Positions 40,701-47,077 of a DNA stretch of 64,000 nt are shown piece after piece. Position 1 is the stretch's first letter. The number at the start of each line of letters is the position of its first letter. The stretch spans positions 1-64,000 of the forward strand of contig LUGL01000013.1 of assembly GCA_002796835.1 (NCBI GenBank), read 5' to 3'. The translations under genes and the position numbers were made by a program. The DNA comes from Elainella saxicola E1. Lineage in GTDB: Bacteria > Cyanobacteriota > Cyanobacteriia > Elainellales > Elainellaceae. The notes under the pieces are model-generated. The model did no database searches. It worked only from the letters and a program-made list of their open reading frames with translations, and was not told where the DNA came from.

Positions 40701-41600
40701 CGGTTCTGCGCCATTAAATGCCACGGTCCAACTGCTCAGATCCAACGTGGCTCGCTGTTCTGGCGTAATTTTCTGAACACAAAGGTCATAAGCAAAATTG
40801 GGTCCGCCGCTGGTTGTAGCCTGATATTGAGAAATTGCCTGTAGCCAGCGGAATGGACGTTGCAGGAATGCCACCGGCGACATCAGAATGCAGGGAATGC
40901 CAACATAAAGGGGCTGAAGCATGTTGCCCACTAAGCCCATGTCGTGAAACAGGGGCAACCAACCCACGACGCTCGATCGATCGGTATGCTCAAAGGCAGT
41001 TTGAATCGTCTGTTCGTTATCCAGCAAATTACCGTGACTGACCATGACGCCCTTAGGCAATCCAGTCGAACCTGAAGTGTATTGCAGAAACGCCAGGGTA
41101 TCGCTGCTGAGGGGTGGAATCTGCAAATCAGGAATGACGGCAGCAGACACATCGTCTGTGGTTAACCAGCTCAGCGTCGCCAGATCGGCCTCTTCGGCAA
41201 ACTGTCGCATTACATCGGATAGGATTGAAGTGGTCGTCAATGCAATTTTGGCTTGAGCATCTGCCACAACGGCCTGTAAACGCGACAGGGATCGATTTGC
41301 TCGTGGTGGATAAGCTGGGACTGCGATCACCCCTGCATAGAGACAGCCAAAAAATGCCGTGACAAACTCGGTTCCCGGTGGATAAAGCAACAAGGCCCGA
41401 TCGCCCGGAAGTGTCTGATGATAAAGCTGAGCTGCGATCGCTCTTGCTTGTCGATCGAGTTCCTGATAGGTGAGCTTGCTTTCTTCAACTTCTCCATCGC
41501 GTAAGAAGGTGTAGGCGGTATGATTGGCCTGATGAATGGCACGATATTGCAGCAGTTCGATCAGTGTTGAAAATTGGGGAATAGATTGTGATGATAGCAA
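31752..41600 (-). CDS. FAAL-ACP-KS-AT-DH-cMT-ER-KR-ACP polyketide synthase
   Basis: About 3,282 residues, numbered from TTG 41600, which has GGAGG 8 nt upstream. Order: fatty acyl-AMP ligase (about 10-585; LQYTSGSTGLPKG); ACP (YGLDSKQ); KS (DTACSSS near 872, ETHGTGT, NIGHLEA); AT (GHSVGE, HAFHS, so malonyl-specific); DH (HRVYEAAVLP and HPVLLDACFQ); C-methyltransferase (LEIGAGTGG near 2120); ER (HAAAGGVGLAAVQLA); KR (TGGLNGLG); ACP (GMDSL); C-terminal docking-like helix (SEAEVEALLLSQIEALL). It loads a free fatty acid as acyl-AMP and extends it by one C-methylated malonate unit, nominally fully reduced. Two substitutions question full reduction: the DH motif glycine is Glu1632, and the KR tyrosine is His3019 (GQANHAAANAF). 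It begins the assembly line and is read before KS-AT°. Confidence 0.95.
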   Translation of the reverse strand: MLSSQSIPQFSTLIELLQYRAIHQANHTAYTFLRDGEVEESKLTYQELDRQARAIAAQLYHQTLPGDRALLLYPPGTEFVTAFFGCLYAGVIAVPAYPPRANRSLSRLQAVVADAQAKIALTTTSILSDVMRQFAEEADLATLSWLTTDDVSAAVIPDLQIPPLSSDTLAFLQYTSGSTGLPKGVMVSHGNLLDNEQTIQTAFEHTDRSSVVGWLPLFHDMGLVGNMLQPLYVGIPCILMSPVAFLQRPFRWLQAISQYQATTSGGPNFAYDLCVQKITPEQRATLDLSSWTVAFNGAEPIRAETLDRFVEAFEPCGFRREAFYPCYGMAETTLLVSGNQKGRSPILKTVEAAAIEQNQVVSIDRDSVDQDSTRSQTLVGCGYKRLDHQVLIVNPETRQRCVANQTGEIWVSGGSVTQGYWNQSERTAETFQAYLADTEEGPFLRTGDLGFLQGDELFVTGRLKDLIIIRGRNHYPQDIELTVEQSHSALLPNSGAAFSVDVDGDEQLVVVQEIDRHYRKLNLEDLIDTIRQAIAEQHELQTYSIVLLKFGSIPKTSSGKIQRHACRTGFLANDLNVVHAWSIDQNSDSSTVIPVSAPELISTALIENPQSTSQPSVSVEALQAWLVAQLSQRLKVQPDRIDIHAAFARYGLDSKQAIGLVADLETWLGQRLSPTLVYDYPSIATLSQHLAGESTQITDASQSPSLEPIAIIGMGCRFPGGEDLEAFWQLLRNGESAITEVSPDRWNAEKYYDANPAVSGKMNTCWGGFLNQVDQFDPDFFGISPREADSMDPQQRLVLEVAWEALERAGQAPTQLAGSATGVFVGISSSDYARFQFSHPDAIDAYTSTSNAHSIVANRLSYFLDLRGPSLAVDTACSSSLVALHLACQSLRQGESQLAIAGGVNLILTPQLTIGFSQARMMAADGRCKTFDAEADGYVRGEGCGMVVLKRLSEAQRDGDPILAVIQGSAVNQDGLSNGLTAPNGTAQQAVIRQALQQAGVTPDQISYVETHGTGTALGDPIEVNALVNALNVDRAMTHPCWIGSVKTNIGHLEAAAGIAGLIKVVLSLQHQEVPAHLHLKRLNPQIPLEGTAFAIPIDRQAWAAESTRLAGVSSFSFGGTNAHVIVAEAPVAVARPSEIDRPMHLLTFSAKTAAGLQDLAQRYANCLETQPDVALADLCFSANTGRSHFAYRFASSADSVAQLQQQLADFVAHPASQSSIANQQPKLAFLFTGQGSQAANMGWQLYETQPTFRQTIDRCDAILRPYLELPLLEVLYPQQDSTALLVNETAYAQPALFALEYALAELWQSWGIEPDLVMGHSVGEYVAACVAGVFSLEDGLKLIAHRARLMQALPQNGSMAAVFAGTEQVKQTIAPYADSVAIAALNGPNNTVISGERSAVQTVLQTLAARGIEARTLNVSHAFHSPLMEPMLAEFAQIATEIHYAIPKIPLISNLTGEIVTAEITQPDYWCRHIRGTVQFATSLETLQRQAIDLAIELGAQPILIGMGRQCLPNWTGQWLPSLRKGRSDWQMLLESLATLYRQGVSVNWTGFDQDYQRQWQQIPTYPFQRERYWVDAAIAQPFVEVAPRLSQSGHPLLGQQLRLPRSPEMRFENHLSTDALPFLADHRVYEAAVLPATGYVEIALAAAASLGIKSAELTNLSIQKTMQFSSSVVRTLQLILTADSEGSTDFQLVSAELDTQSNTDEEWVLHATGKIVDRSPQPPEVFSLTDLQSRLQAQSVESYYERLQAQGLEYGPNFRAIQQLWRNETEAFGQIQLPARLEAEATAYQLHPVLLDACFQLVGATLLTDEAAKTYLPIGIANLHLYRTGTRQLWGYAQVRPQTEANAKRLIADLQLWDEAGPIATVEGLLLRHVPRRMLQPAESTAPESTEPESLTDWLYQVEWVPQALAQLSNPSSDHLLPPSAIVQTLQPQIAEWSAAVGLEIYRSLIPQMDTLSAAYAVKALRDLGCELHLQQRLSVTGLAQQFGVLDMHYRLLGRLLEILAEEGILQAIGTEWQVCQRPGDVDPDAFQQALLQAYPACEAELTLLGRCGTRLAAVLRGETDPLQLLFPAGSLTSAERLYQDSPAAQVVNRLVQQSIVTALEQLPSDRTVRILEIGAGTGGTTSYVLPHLPQPQTEYVFSDVSTLFTLKAQEKFCDYPFVQYEILDIEQDPQAQGLTDRSFDLILAANVLHATRDLRQTLQHVQQLLAPEGMLVLLEGAGHQRWLDLIFGLTDGWWRFTDTDLRPSYPLLKPAEWVQTLQEVGFAETVTLPEQTDQGGALSQQVVFLARMPQSQSVARSAQGRWLILDEELGVADALVQQLKDQGASVVTVVPGKTFASLSADRFSLNPADAAGFKQLLHQIVELDAQPLQGVVHLWSLRATPTEQMTPTCFQTDREWGCVSALHLVQALAQVRTTMPPRLWLVTQAAQAVELSSSAVALSQTPLWGMGKVINLEHPELGCVRLDLPNTLDASIHQALFDEIWSSSSEDQVALRSSNRYVARLLPYQSPAASPSIAQTLQALAGQPCQLTIPQRGTLDNLTVQAMNRRSPAAGEVEIQVQATGLNFLDVMDALGILPFERGWFGGECAGTIVAVGEGVDGFQVGDAVMAIAAGSFATFVTTDAHLVVHKPESLSFEQAATIPVTFLTTYYALHQVANLSAGDRVLIHAAAGGVGLAAVQLAQRAGAEIFATVGSPEKQDYLRSLGVQHLSNSRSIEFAEQVKAQTQGAGVTIVLNSLAGEFIPQSLSVMADHGHFLEIGKTNIWSEQQVQAVHPTLAYSVVDLVQLCRSNPVLIQSMFVELMQAFQQGQLTPLPCHVFPLTDVTSAFRYMAHAKHIGKIVVTQSVDQPVDQPTTDAPRPVIPVRADAAYLITGGLNGLGLLVAQWLIEQGARHLVLTGRSQPTEAAQVTLSQFAAAGVQVLITQADVADADRMRTVLAQIDRSMPPLRGVIHSAGVLNDGVLTQQDAARFAAVMAAKVEGAWNLHHLTQHQPLDFFVCFSSVAALLGSPGQANHAAANAFLDALAHHRRLQGLPGISINWGAWSNIGAAAKRNVGSRITMQGMGTIAPAQGLQILEQILQENPTQVGVLPVQWPKFMQQFPTDRIPAFLAQFGQSETRSASSAETDAIPAMSEFRQRLNAAPASDRPGLLVAHIREQVAIVLNHRSPQRIDTQRGFFDLGMDSLTAIELKSRLVNSLAQPLPSTLIFEYPTIEALATYLAQDLFAGEAAPTVSSPVQAPENSVVNDSANDQTLVANLEQLSEAEVEALLLSQIEALL

Positions 41601-42726
41601 GTTGAAATCCTCCTGGATGGAAAATAGAAGACAGGTAAAACTTACAGACAATGCTGCCTGCTGAACTTAAAAAATTTTGTGCAGATGGATGGGTGACTAG
41701 TTGCTGCTAGATATGGGACTCGACAGATATGGCGATCGAGTATGACGAACTCATTGGAAACATTGAACGATTCTGATGTTAGGACCAGCTTAATGAAAGG
41801 CAAATTGGTTTTCAATAGACAATCTTGAGGTGTAATTATCTATTCCTTTGGTGACCGCCAATCGGTAATGTTCCACGGCAAGTGACGCGATCCGTCTTGT
41901 CTCAGGAGACCACTAACCTGCATCAATTGATGGAGGCAAACCTATCTATGAAGTTTAGTGACAAAGCAGGTAATGATCGATCGATCCTCTAATAGCTCTG
42001 TAGTAAGGGTTATCTGATCTGTTCTCAAAACGAGTCTGTCTAGAATTTTGTGTCGATTCAACAGTCTGCTTCGTCGTTCTCCTGCCCACAGATGAATGAT
42101 GGGCCAGTAAGGCAAGTACACTGAACTGCTTACCCAGTCTGCTTTAGCGGACTTTCCTAATTAGCCGCCGTTTACTTGCTTGCGGGTGGGTTGGGCAACT
42201 AAGCTTCATTCCCTGTCAGGAGCAGTCACCCTGAGTTTCACCCTGAGTTTTGTCCAATCATTACTCTAGATCTATCTTTTTGCCTCATACCATGATGTTT
42301 TTGTATGATCTGATCCTTGAAACAGGCTTGACAATCGATTGTTGAGCGAGTAATTCTTCTGCTGGCAAAGCGAGTATCCTTTTTCAGTTCTGCCATCTAT
42401 CAGGTCTAATGGTAAGTTCTGACCTTATCTGACCTTGTCAGACTGCCTTCCATCAGGGTTTTCGCTACTCTGAAGTACAGTCAGACAGAATACAGTCCAT
42501 CCCAGAACAAGCTGAATCCAAAGTAAATAAATAATTCTCATCTCTCTTGGAAGAACGATCGATTTTGCATAAAAATCAAAACCCTCTCCTAAACAATCCA
42601 AGACCGATGTTCGCAGCACTCCATTGATTCGGAGCAACGAGCAAGATCCAACGCCTTTTCAGCTTGTAGAAATTACAGTGTTCCACTAACCAAGCTAACC
42701 CTGTCTTAATACTGGAGAAAATCAAG
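41601..42726. other. 1.1-kb control region between the FAAL-PKS and AraC regulator
   Basis: No convincing gene. It contains two short direct-repeat pairs: tandem CACCCTGAGTTT twice (42227-42250), and TCTGACCTT twice with 10-bp periodicity (42418-42436), both on the AraC side. A hairpin AGTCTGC-TTTA-GCGGACT lies at 42136-42153 inside a stretch resembling dispersed cyanobacterial intergenic repeats. A 10-bp-phased pair is a plausible AraC-family operator. Length and repeats suggest complex regulation of the PKS. Confidence 0.45.
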
Positions 42727-43671
42727 GTGAATGAGTACGCTGATCTGAAACTGTTTCCAACTCTTTACAGCGTGATTTCTGCTTTACGGATCTGCCCAAT
42801 TTCTCTCATCTCTCCCACAGGCACAAATATTAAAGCCTCCTATTTGACCGATGAACAAAGAATGTCTCACGCTAATTTCCAACTCCTCTGGATCGAAGCA
42901 GGGGAAGGTTATTATCGAGTCAACGATCGCAATCTGTGGGCTGATCCTGGTTCTTTGTTTCTGCTGACTCCTGATGATGTTCTAGACCCTAGTGGTTTAG
43001 CAGGAACTCAATATTGGCAGATTGTTTTTGAAGTAGACCTCTCGACCACTGCAACCTGGACTCAAGCTGAGGTAGACCCTAACCAATCTGAAGAGCGACT
43101 GCTGGTTTCGCTATTACGCCTGCAATCGATCGAATCTCGATGTTTTCAAGTGTCTCCTGATGCCCATGCGAGCTGGCTGGCACGGCTGCAACAGCTCAAA
43201 TTTGAGTTATCCCATGCGCCGATCGGCTTCACGACCGTGGCCCAACTGCTGCTGATTCTGTTGTTGCGAGATGCGGCAAAGCTAGCGAAACCACAGCTGA
43301 ATCAATGTTCAATTCAATCTCATCAGTTGCTAGCTAACGTATTTTGTTTCATTCAAGAAAACTATCAGAAGGGGATTAGTCTTTGTGATGTCGCGAAGGC
43401 AGTTGGACGTTCTCCAACCTATTTAACGGATTTGATGCGGCGGGAGACAGGGCAAACGGTGCTCAGTTGGATTATCGAATATCGTCTATCAGAAGCACGT
43501 CGGTTGCTGTTATCGACGAATGAGTCAGTTGAACAAATTGCCAAACTAATTGGCTATCCTGACACCGGATATTTTATTCGACAATTCCGCAAGCATAGTG
43601 GCGTTCCACCTAAAACCTGGAAACAGAATCAATTGAGAACTGCTATGCCCCTTTTACAGCAGACCGGTTGA
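42727..43671 (+). CDS. AraC-family transcriptional regulator
   Basis: The 314-residue protein has an N-terminal cupin-like effector region (LLWIEAGEGYYRVNDRNLWADPGSLFLLTPDD). Its C-terminal double HTH of the AraC type (about 215-305) shows ISLCDVAKAVGRSPTYLTDLMRRETG, and VEQIAKLIGYPDTGYFIRQFRKHSG followed by PPKTW. Translation begins at GTG 42727, with GGAG about 9 nt upstream. It is divergent from the FAAL-PKS across a 1.1-kb intergenic region, so it is the best candidate for the pathway-specific activator. The ligand is unknown. Confidence 0.9.
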   Translation: MNEYADLKLFPTLYSVISALRICPISLISPTGTNIKASYLTDEQRMSHANFQLLWIEAGEGYYRVNDRNLWADPGSLFLLTPDDVLDPSGLAGTQYWQIVFEVDLSTTATWTQAEVDPNQSEERLLVSLLRLQSIESRCFQVSPDAHASWLARLQQLKFELSHAPIGFTTVAQLLLILLLRDAAKLAKPQLNQCSIQSHQLLANVFCFIQENYQKGISLCDVAKAVGRSPTYLTDLMRRETGQTVLSWIIEYRLSEARRLLLSTNESVEQIAKLIGYPDTGYFIRQFRKHSGVPPKTWKQNQLRTAMPLLQQTG

Positions 43672-44224
43672 GCTTAAATGGTTGTTCCCTGTTGTGTCTC
43701 AAGTAATCTCAAAAGGTTTCATGCTCGATCGCTATCTTCATTTAAATTCAAAATATCTCTTCGGCTGAGCAAGCTTCAGTAATTCTTCAGAGGTGGGAGG
43801 TGCTTGAACACTTGGACAGATGGTTCCTTTGGACGATCGCCCCACTAAAACCGATCACCCTACTCCACCTGAAAAATCGATCGATCTCACTCAATCCTCA
43901 AATTCGATCGCCCTACTCCACCTGAAAAATCGATCGGTCTTTGCTTCCACTCTATTCCTACACTTGATAATATGAAAGGTGATATAAAGCTGATCGACCA
44001 ATAATTATATAATGTGCTTTGTTGCTGGTAGAGAGCGATCGTAAAGGTGTTGAAATTCTTATGGCGAGAGACGATCGAGCTTTCAGCTGATGGTGAAGTT
44101 TTGCAACGGCATATAAACGCGAACTTCCATCGATAACCTCTATATCATTGCATCAACGCAACGTTAGATGCTGCTATAACAGGTGGCCTTTATGAAGAAA
44201 CTAAGGCTGAAGCAAAAACGAGTA
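43672..44224. other. intergenic stretch rich in CGATCG motifs
   Basis: No gene is seen in these 553 bp. It holds the 32-bp repeat pair annotated separately and an AT-rich part around 43970-44010 (ATTATATAATG). The end at 44190-44240 contains a very short frame (MKKLRLKQKRVLYIV) that I do not regard as a gene. Confidence 0.45.
43834..43936. repeat. 32-bp direct repeats, right of the ATPase/TOPRIM pair
   Basis: Units 43852-43883 and 43905-43936 are identical except for one base: CGATC(A/G)CCCTACTCC followed by ACCTGAAAAATCGATCG. A shorter related unit begins at 43834. Degenerate copies in the same orientation lie on the other side of the ATPase/TOPRIM cassette at 46294-46362. Confidence 0.8.
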
Positions 44225-44875
44225 TTATACATCGTATAATTGCCTAAACCAACTCACAAAAGTTTGTGCTTTAGGATGGGATGGGTTGAAAATTCTTTCC
44301 ATAACTGCATTATGTAATTGCCGCCCTGGCGGATCTTGCCAAGCTAACCAAGTATAGATATATGCTTTATCACAATGAGAATCTATGAAAGTAGCTCCTT
44401 TGTCTTTGGCTTTTTGAGCAGCTTCCTGAGCATGTTGCCAAAGAGATTCGCTTTCATCTGGAATTAGATACATTAGGAAGGTTTCTAACATTCCTTGGGT
44501 TTTATTATCTGGCATTATCCAAACCCCAAATTTGACACCAGCAGTAGTCAGACAAATTAGCCCTGACTCTGGTATTTCTTCAGGGAGATCAGCAATACTC
44601 TTAGAACAAGCATTCTTAATGCTAGCCCATCGTGCATTAAAATCATTGTCTGCATCTATGATCAAGCCTAATGCAGTTCGACCAGATTCTTTTAACTCAG
44701 TAGAAATAAAAGTTTCATCGACAAATTGATCGCTACCATAGGATTCTATATAAACAATGGCTGTCTCTTTAGTTTCTCCCCACGCAATTCCGTTTGCTTC
44801 TATTAATTGAGGTATAACTCTTTTATCTTGATCTCCCTCAACAATAAGCTTTTTAGGTCTATATTTACTTATCAT
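44225..44875 (-). CDS. TOPRIM-like protein (DUF3226 type)
   Basis: The 216-residue protein shows TOPRIM-like motifs: the first acidic residue in KKLIVEGDQDKRV and the DxD-type ALGLIIDADNDF. IWIMPDNKTQGMLE follows, as in DUF3226 proteins. TOPRIM domains bind divalent metal and cut or handle nucleic acids. It starts 2 bp after the upstream ATPase gene ends, so the two are one operon. Separate ATPase and TOPRIM subunits resemble split OLD-type nucleases and defence systems such as PARIS (AriA/AriB) or Gabija-like GajA. I cannot assign it to a named system. Confidence 0.75.
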   Translation of the reverse strand: MISKYRPKKLIVEGDQDKRVIPQLIEANGIAWGETKETAIVYIESYGSDQFVDETFISTELKESGRTALGLIIDADNDFNARWASIKNACSKSIADLPEEIPESGLICLTTAGVKFGVWIMPDNKTQGMLETFLMYLIPDESESLWQHAQEAAQKAKDKGATFIDSHCDKAYIYTWLAWQDPPGRQLHNAVMERIFNPSHPKAQTFVSWFRQLYDV

Positions 44876-44877
44876 TG

Positions 44878-46020
44878 CTAACGCACCTCAATACCTCTAT
44901 CGGCAGCAACGACAATCTCACGTTCACTAAAGACTATACCCACATCTTTATCTCTCTCTATTCTTTGAATAGTAATTCCATCCTCTGTAGGATCTTTCCG
45001 GCTGGCAATACTAGCCAAACTAGTCCAACAGTCACTGCTATGCGTAGTTGCAAAAACTTGTACGTTTAACCTTTTAGCAGTTTCCCATATCATTCTCCAC
45101 ATATCAGACATTGTACTGAAGTGTAAGCCTGTATCAATTTCATCCACAAACAGAACTCCATTCGCTGAACCTACAGTGGCTAATGCAAGCCCCAACATAC
45201 GCCATATCCCATCCCCCATACTGCCAATAGGAACTCGTTGATGGCTGTTAGACAGGCGCACTACAAATCCCTCACGCGCTTCCGAACGCCGGTATTTTTC
45301 AGAACCAACTGAGGCAATTCGTTCAATTTTAGGTTCAATTGTTTGAAGGGCTTCTTGTACAAGGTTCTCTTCAGGTGTTAAAACAATTTGATCAAATAGC
45401 TCAATCATTTTCTCAGATGTCAGTGCAGAGGAAGTGACAAATTGGGTTTTCGTTTCAATATTCTTAGGCACACCTATCTTTGTTAACCGACGAATATATT
45501 CGTCAGACAATCCGCCATTACTGGATAAAGGGCGATCCCAACTTTCTTGTTCACTTCCATGCATCCATCTAATAGCAAAATCGAGCACTTTAAAGTCTTC
45601 TGAGCTATCATCAAAATCCCCATTATCAAGAATCCTTAGTTGCTCAGAACTGCCGGAAGATGAATCATAACGACGCCGAATTTGGCGAATTCCTACCGTT
45701 GCTAAAAGCGCATCCTCGCCATTTTCATGAACTCCTAATACTGAAAACTCGCTACCTGGTTCAATATCATGACCATAGAAAAGATGACGAATGTCTAGCT
45801 CTCGCTCCCTTCTGCGTTCATCCCAAAAATATTCACCTCGGCTTTTCATGACATCTCTAAGAGGTTCAAGATTATTACGTGAACATAAAAGCTGAATTGC
45901 CTCTAAAACAGACGTTTTACCACTATTATTAGTGCCAACCAATAAGTTTAATCTACCGAGGTTGTTAAGCTCGAAAGACCGGAATCCACGAAAATTTTGG
46001 ATTCTTACTGTCCTTAGCAT
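44878..46020 (-). CDS. OLD-like AAA/ABC-type ATPase
   Basis: About 380 residues from ATG 46020 (MLRTVRIQNFRGFRSFELNNL). Walker A is GTNNSGKTS and the Walker B region is VLFVDEIDTGLHF. There is a signature-like GSMGDGIWRMLGLALA and the H-loop ATTHSSDC. This is the SMC/OLD-like ATPase fold of AAA_15/AAA_21 proteins. It lacks a fused TOPRIM, which is supplied by the next gene 2 bp downstream. Together they look like a two-component antiphage or plasmid-defence pair inserted between biosynthetic operons. The frame extends ten codons upstream of my start. Confidence 0.8.
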   Translation of the reverse strand: MLRTVRIQNFRGFRSFELNNLGRLNLLVGTNNSGKTSVLEAIQLLCSRNNLEPLRDVMKSRGEYFWDERRRERELDIRHLFYGHDIEPGSEFSVLGVHENGEDALLATVGIRQIRRRYDSSSGSSEQLRILDNGDFDDSSEDFKVLDFAIRWMHGSEQESWDRPLSSNGGLSDEYIRRLTKIGVPKNIETKTQFVTSSALTSEKMIELFDQIVLTPEENLVQEALQTIEPKIERIASVGSEKYRRSEAREGFVVRLSNSHQRVPIGSMGDGIWRMLGLALATVGSANGVLFVDEIDTGLHFSTMSDMWRMIWETAKRLNVQVFATTHSSDCWTSLASIASRKDPTEDGITIQRIERDKDVGIVFSEREIVVAADRGIEVR

Positions 46021-46293
46021 AGGATTAATCTCACGGATAAAATCAACCAAAGTTGTAAAAATATGGCTTTATAAAAAAACGATTCTGCATAACACTCCTA
46101 CAATGGACGTTAAACCGACTTCGATCGCCATAGCATCTCCAACAAGGGTTTAAAGCTGCGATCTACATAATATCCCCTACAGAGGAATTCGCACAAACTT
46201 GTATCTTAATACTAGTCCTTTGAAGTAGAGTTAGGCTGATGATTTCACTTATCTCTTTGCAAGATTTTTGAAACGATTAAGTGTTTTTACAAA

Positions 46294-46362
46294 AATCGCC
46301 CCACTCCACCCAAAAACTGATCGATCACACCTTCACTCAAAAATCTGATCGCCCCATCCAAA
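46294..46362. repeat. degenerate copies of the 32-bp repeat, left of the ATPase/TOPRIM pair
   Basis: ATCGCCCCACTCCACC, then CAAAAACTGATCGATC, and a second CTCAAAAATCTGATCGCCCC follow the pattern of the 43834-43936 repeats, same orientation, with several mismatches. The ATPase/TOPRIM cassette therefore lies between related repeats. Confidence 0.6.
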
Positions 46363-46444
46363 TCCCACTTCTCCTTCCCCAATGTTGCTTCAAGGATTTC
46401 GTTAATAAGTTCTATTTAAGTAAAAATTAACTATATATAAGTTA

Positions 46445-46513
46445 AATCGATTATAAGTCACTAAATCGATTTTCGGGTTCATGGAATCGATAAATTAGTT
46501 GGCAGAATCGATT
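46445..46513. repeat. four phased AATCGAT(T) boxes
   Basis: AATCGATT occurs at 46445, 46464 and 46506, and AATCGATA at 46485. Starts are 19, 21 and 21 bp apart, so all boxes lie on one face of the helix at two-turn spacing. The array follows an AT-rich segment, a layout like protein-binding iterons. No replication gene is near. Confidence 0.65.
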
Positions 46514-46639
46514 ACAGCGTTGCCAGCAGCAAGTTCAAAGTTCGAGCGGATCGATCCACTCCATGAGAATCATCACAAAATATTGACAAATGCTTTAGTA
46601 CGCTTGTAGGTAGCCAAACTTTGGTCTATGCTAAACAAC

Positions 46640-46816
46640 ACTGGTTTTTTCGATCAACTTAGACAACCAGTAGATCTGTTCAAGGTATGGCGCTGACTAT
46701 AAGTGATTGAGCCCACTCATAGCCAGCTGTCTAACGCTCTGTTTTGCTCAGAGGCTAGCCTGCTGCGATCTTAATCGATCTTCAGCGGTTCGCAACGGCT
46801 AGACAGCCATACCTTG
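46640..46816 (-). ncRNA. candidate structured RNA with a zero-linker three-way junction
   Basis: The outer stem is CAAGGTATGGC (46681-46691) with GCCATACCTTG (46806-46816), 11 perfect pairs. Directly inside it are a 36-nt hairpin (46692-46727) and a second stem TGTCTA/TAGACA (46728-46733 with 46800-46805), with no unpaired base at the junction. The second arm contains further hairpins (CTCTG/CAGAG at 46737-46753; GCTG.GATC/GATC..CAGC at 46762-46786). On the plus strand the 36-nt hairpin has two A·C mismatches. On the minus strand these become G·U wobbles, giving a continuous 14-bp stem, so I assign the minus strand. A further hairpin ACTGGTT/AACCAGT (46640-46671) follows on that strand. I do not recognise an Rfam family. 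Confidence 0.6.
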
Positions 46817-46859
46817 GGCTTTTCTTCCCACAAACCCAACCTCAGCGAGGGAAAATAAT

Positions 46860-47057
46860 ATGTCTACAGAGTTCAACGAACTGCTGAAAGTTTCGCATAC
46901 CGATCAATCACAGATTTGGATTATTGGCACTAGAGAACAGGTGTTGCATACGATCAACGAATTTTATGTGAAACGGATTGCCACCGATCGCGTTAAATTC
47001 ACGCCGATCATTCCAGCCCCGTTTGAAGGCAAATACATGTCTGTACTGGTACGTTAA
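46860..47057 (+). CDS. small conserved cyanobacterial protein, 65 residues
   Basis: The protein reads MSTEFNELLKV, QIWIIGTREQVLHTINEFYVKRI, then ATDRVKFTPIIPAPFEGKYMSVLVR. I believe very similar 60-70-residue proteins exist in other filamentous cyanobacteria, with no assigned function. It has no membrane segment or signal peptide. GAGGGA lies about 8 nt before the ATG. It is preceded by a structured, oppositely oriented RNA element and followed by a hairpin repeat at 47078 that could end its transcript. Confidence 0.7.
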   Translation: MSTEFNELLKVSHTDQSQIWIIGTREQVLHTINEFYVKRIATDRVKFTPIIPAPFEGKYMSVLVR

Positions 47058-47077
47058 CGAATCAGAATTCAATCAGT

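Larger units (their letters stand above)
46051..46859. other. 809-bp gene-free stretch with repeats and structured RNA
   Basis: No protein-coding gene is seen. In order it holds the presumed promoter of the ATPase/TOPRIM operon, degenerate repeats (46294-46362), an AT-rich zone (46400-46440), a phased AATCGATT array (46445-46513), a highly structured element (46640-46816) and GAGGGA before the ATG at 46860. Confidence 0.6.

Noticed and set aside
42425-42637. 70-residue minus-strand frame with one hydrophobic helix
   Set aside because: No Shine-Dalgarno sequence, no recognisable family, and it lies inside the repeat-bearing control region of the AraC gene.
46681-46816. Known 6S RNA, glutamine riboswitch or cobalamin riboswitch
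   Set aside because: None of the consensus strings that I remember for these RNAs occur, and a three-way junction does not fit the single long hairpin with a central bubble of 6S RNA.
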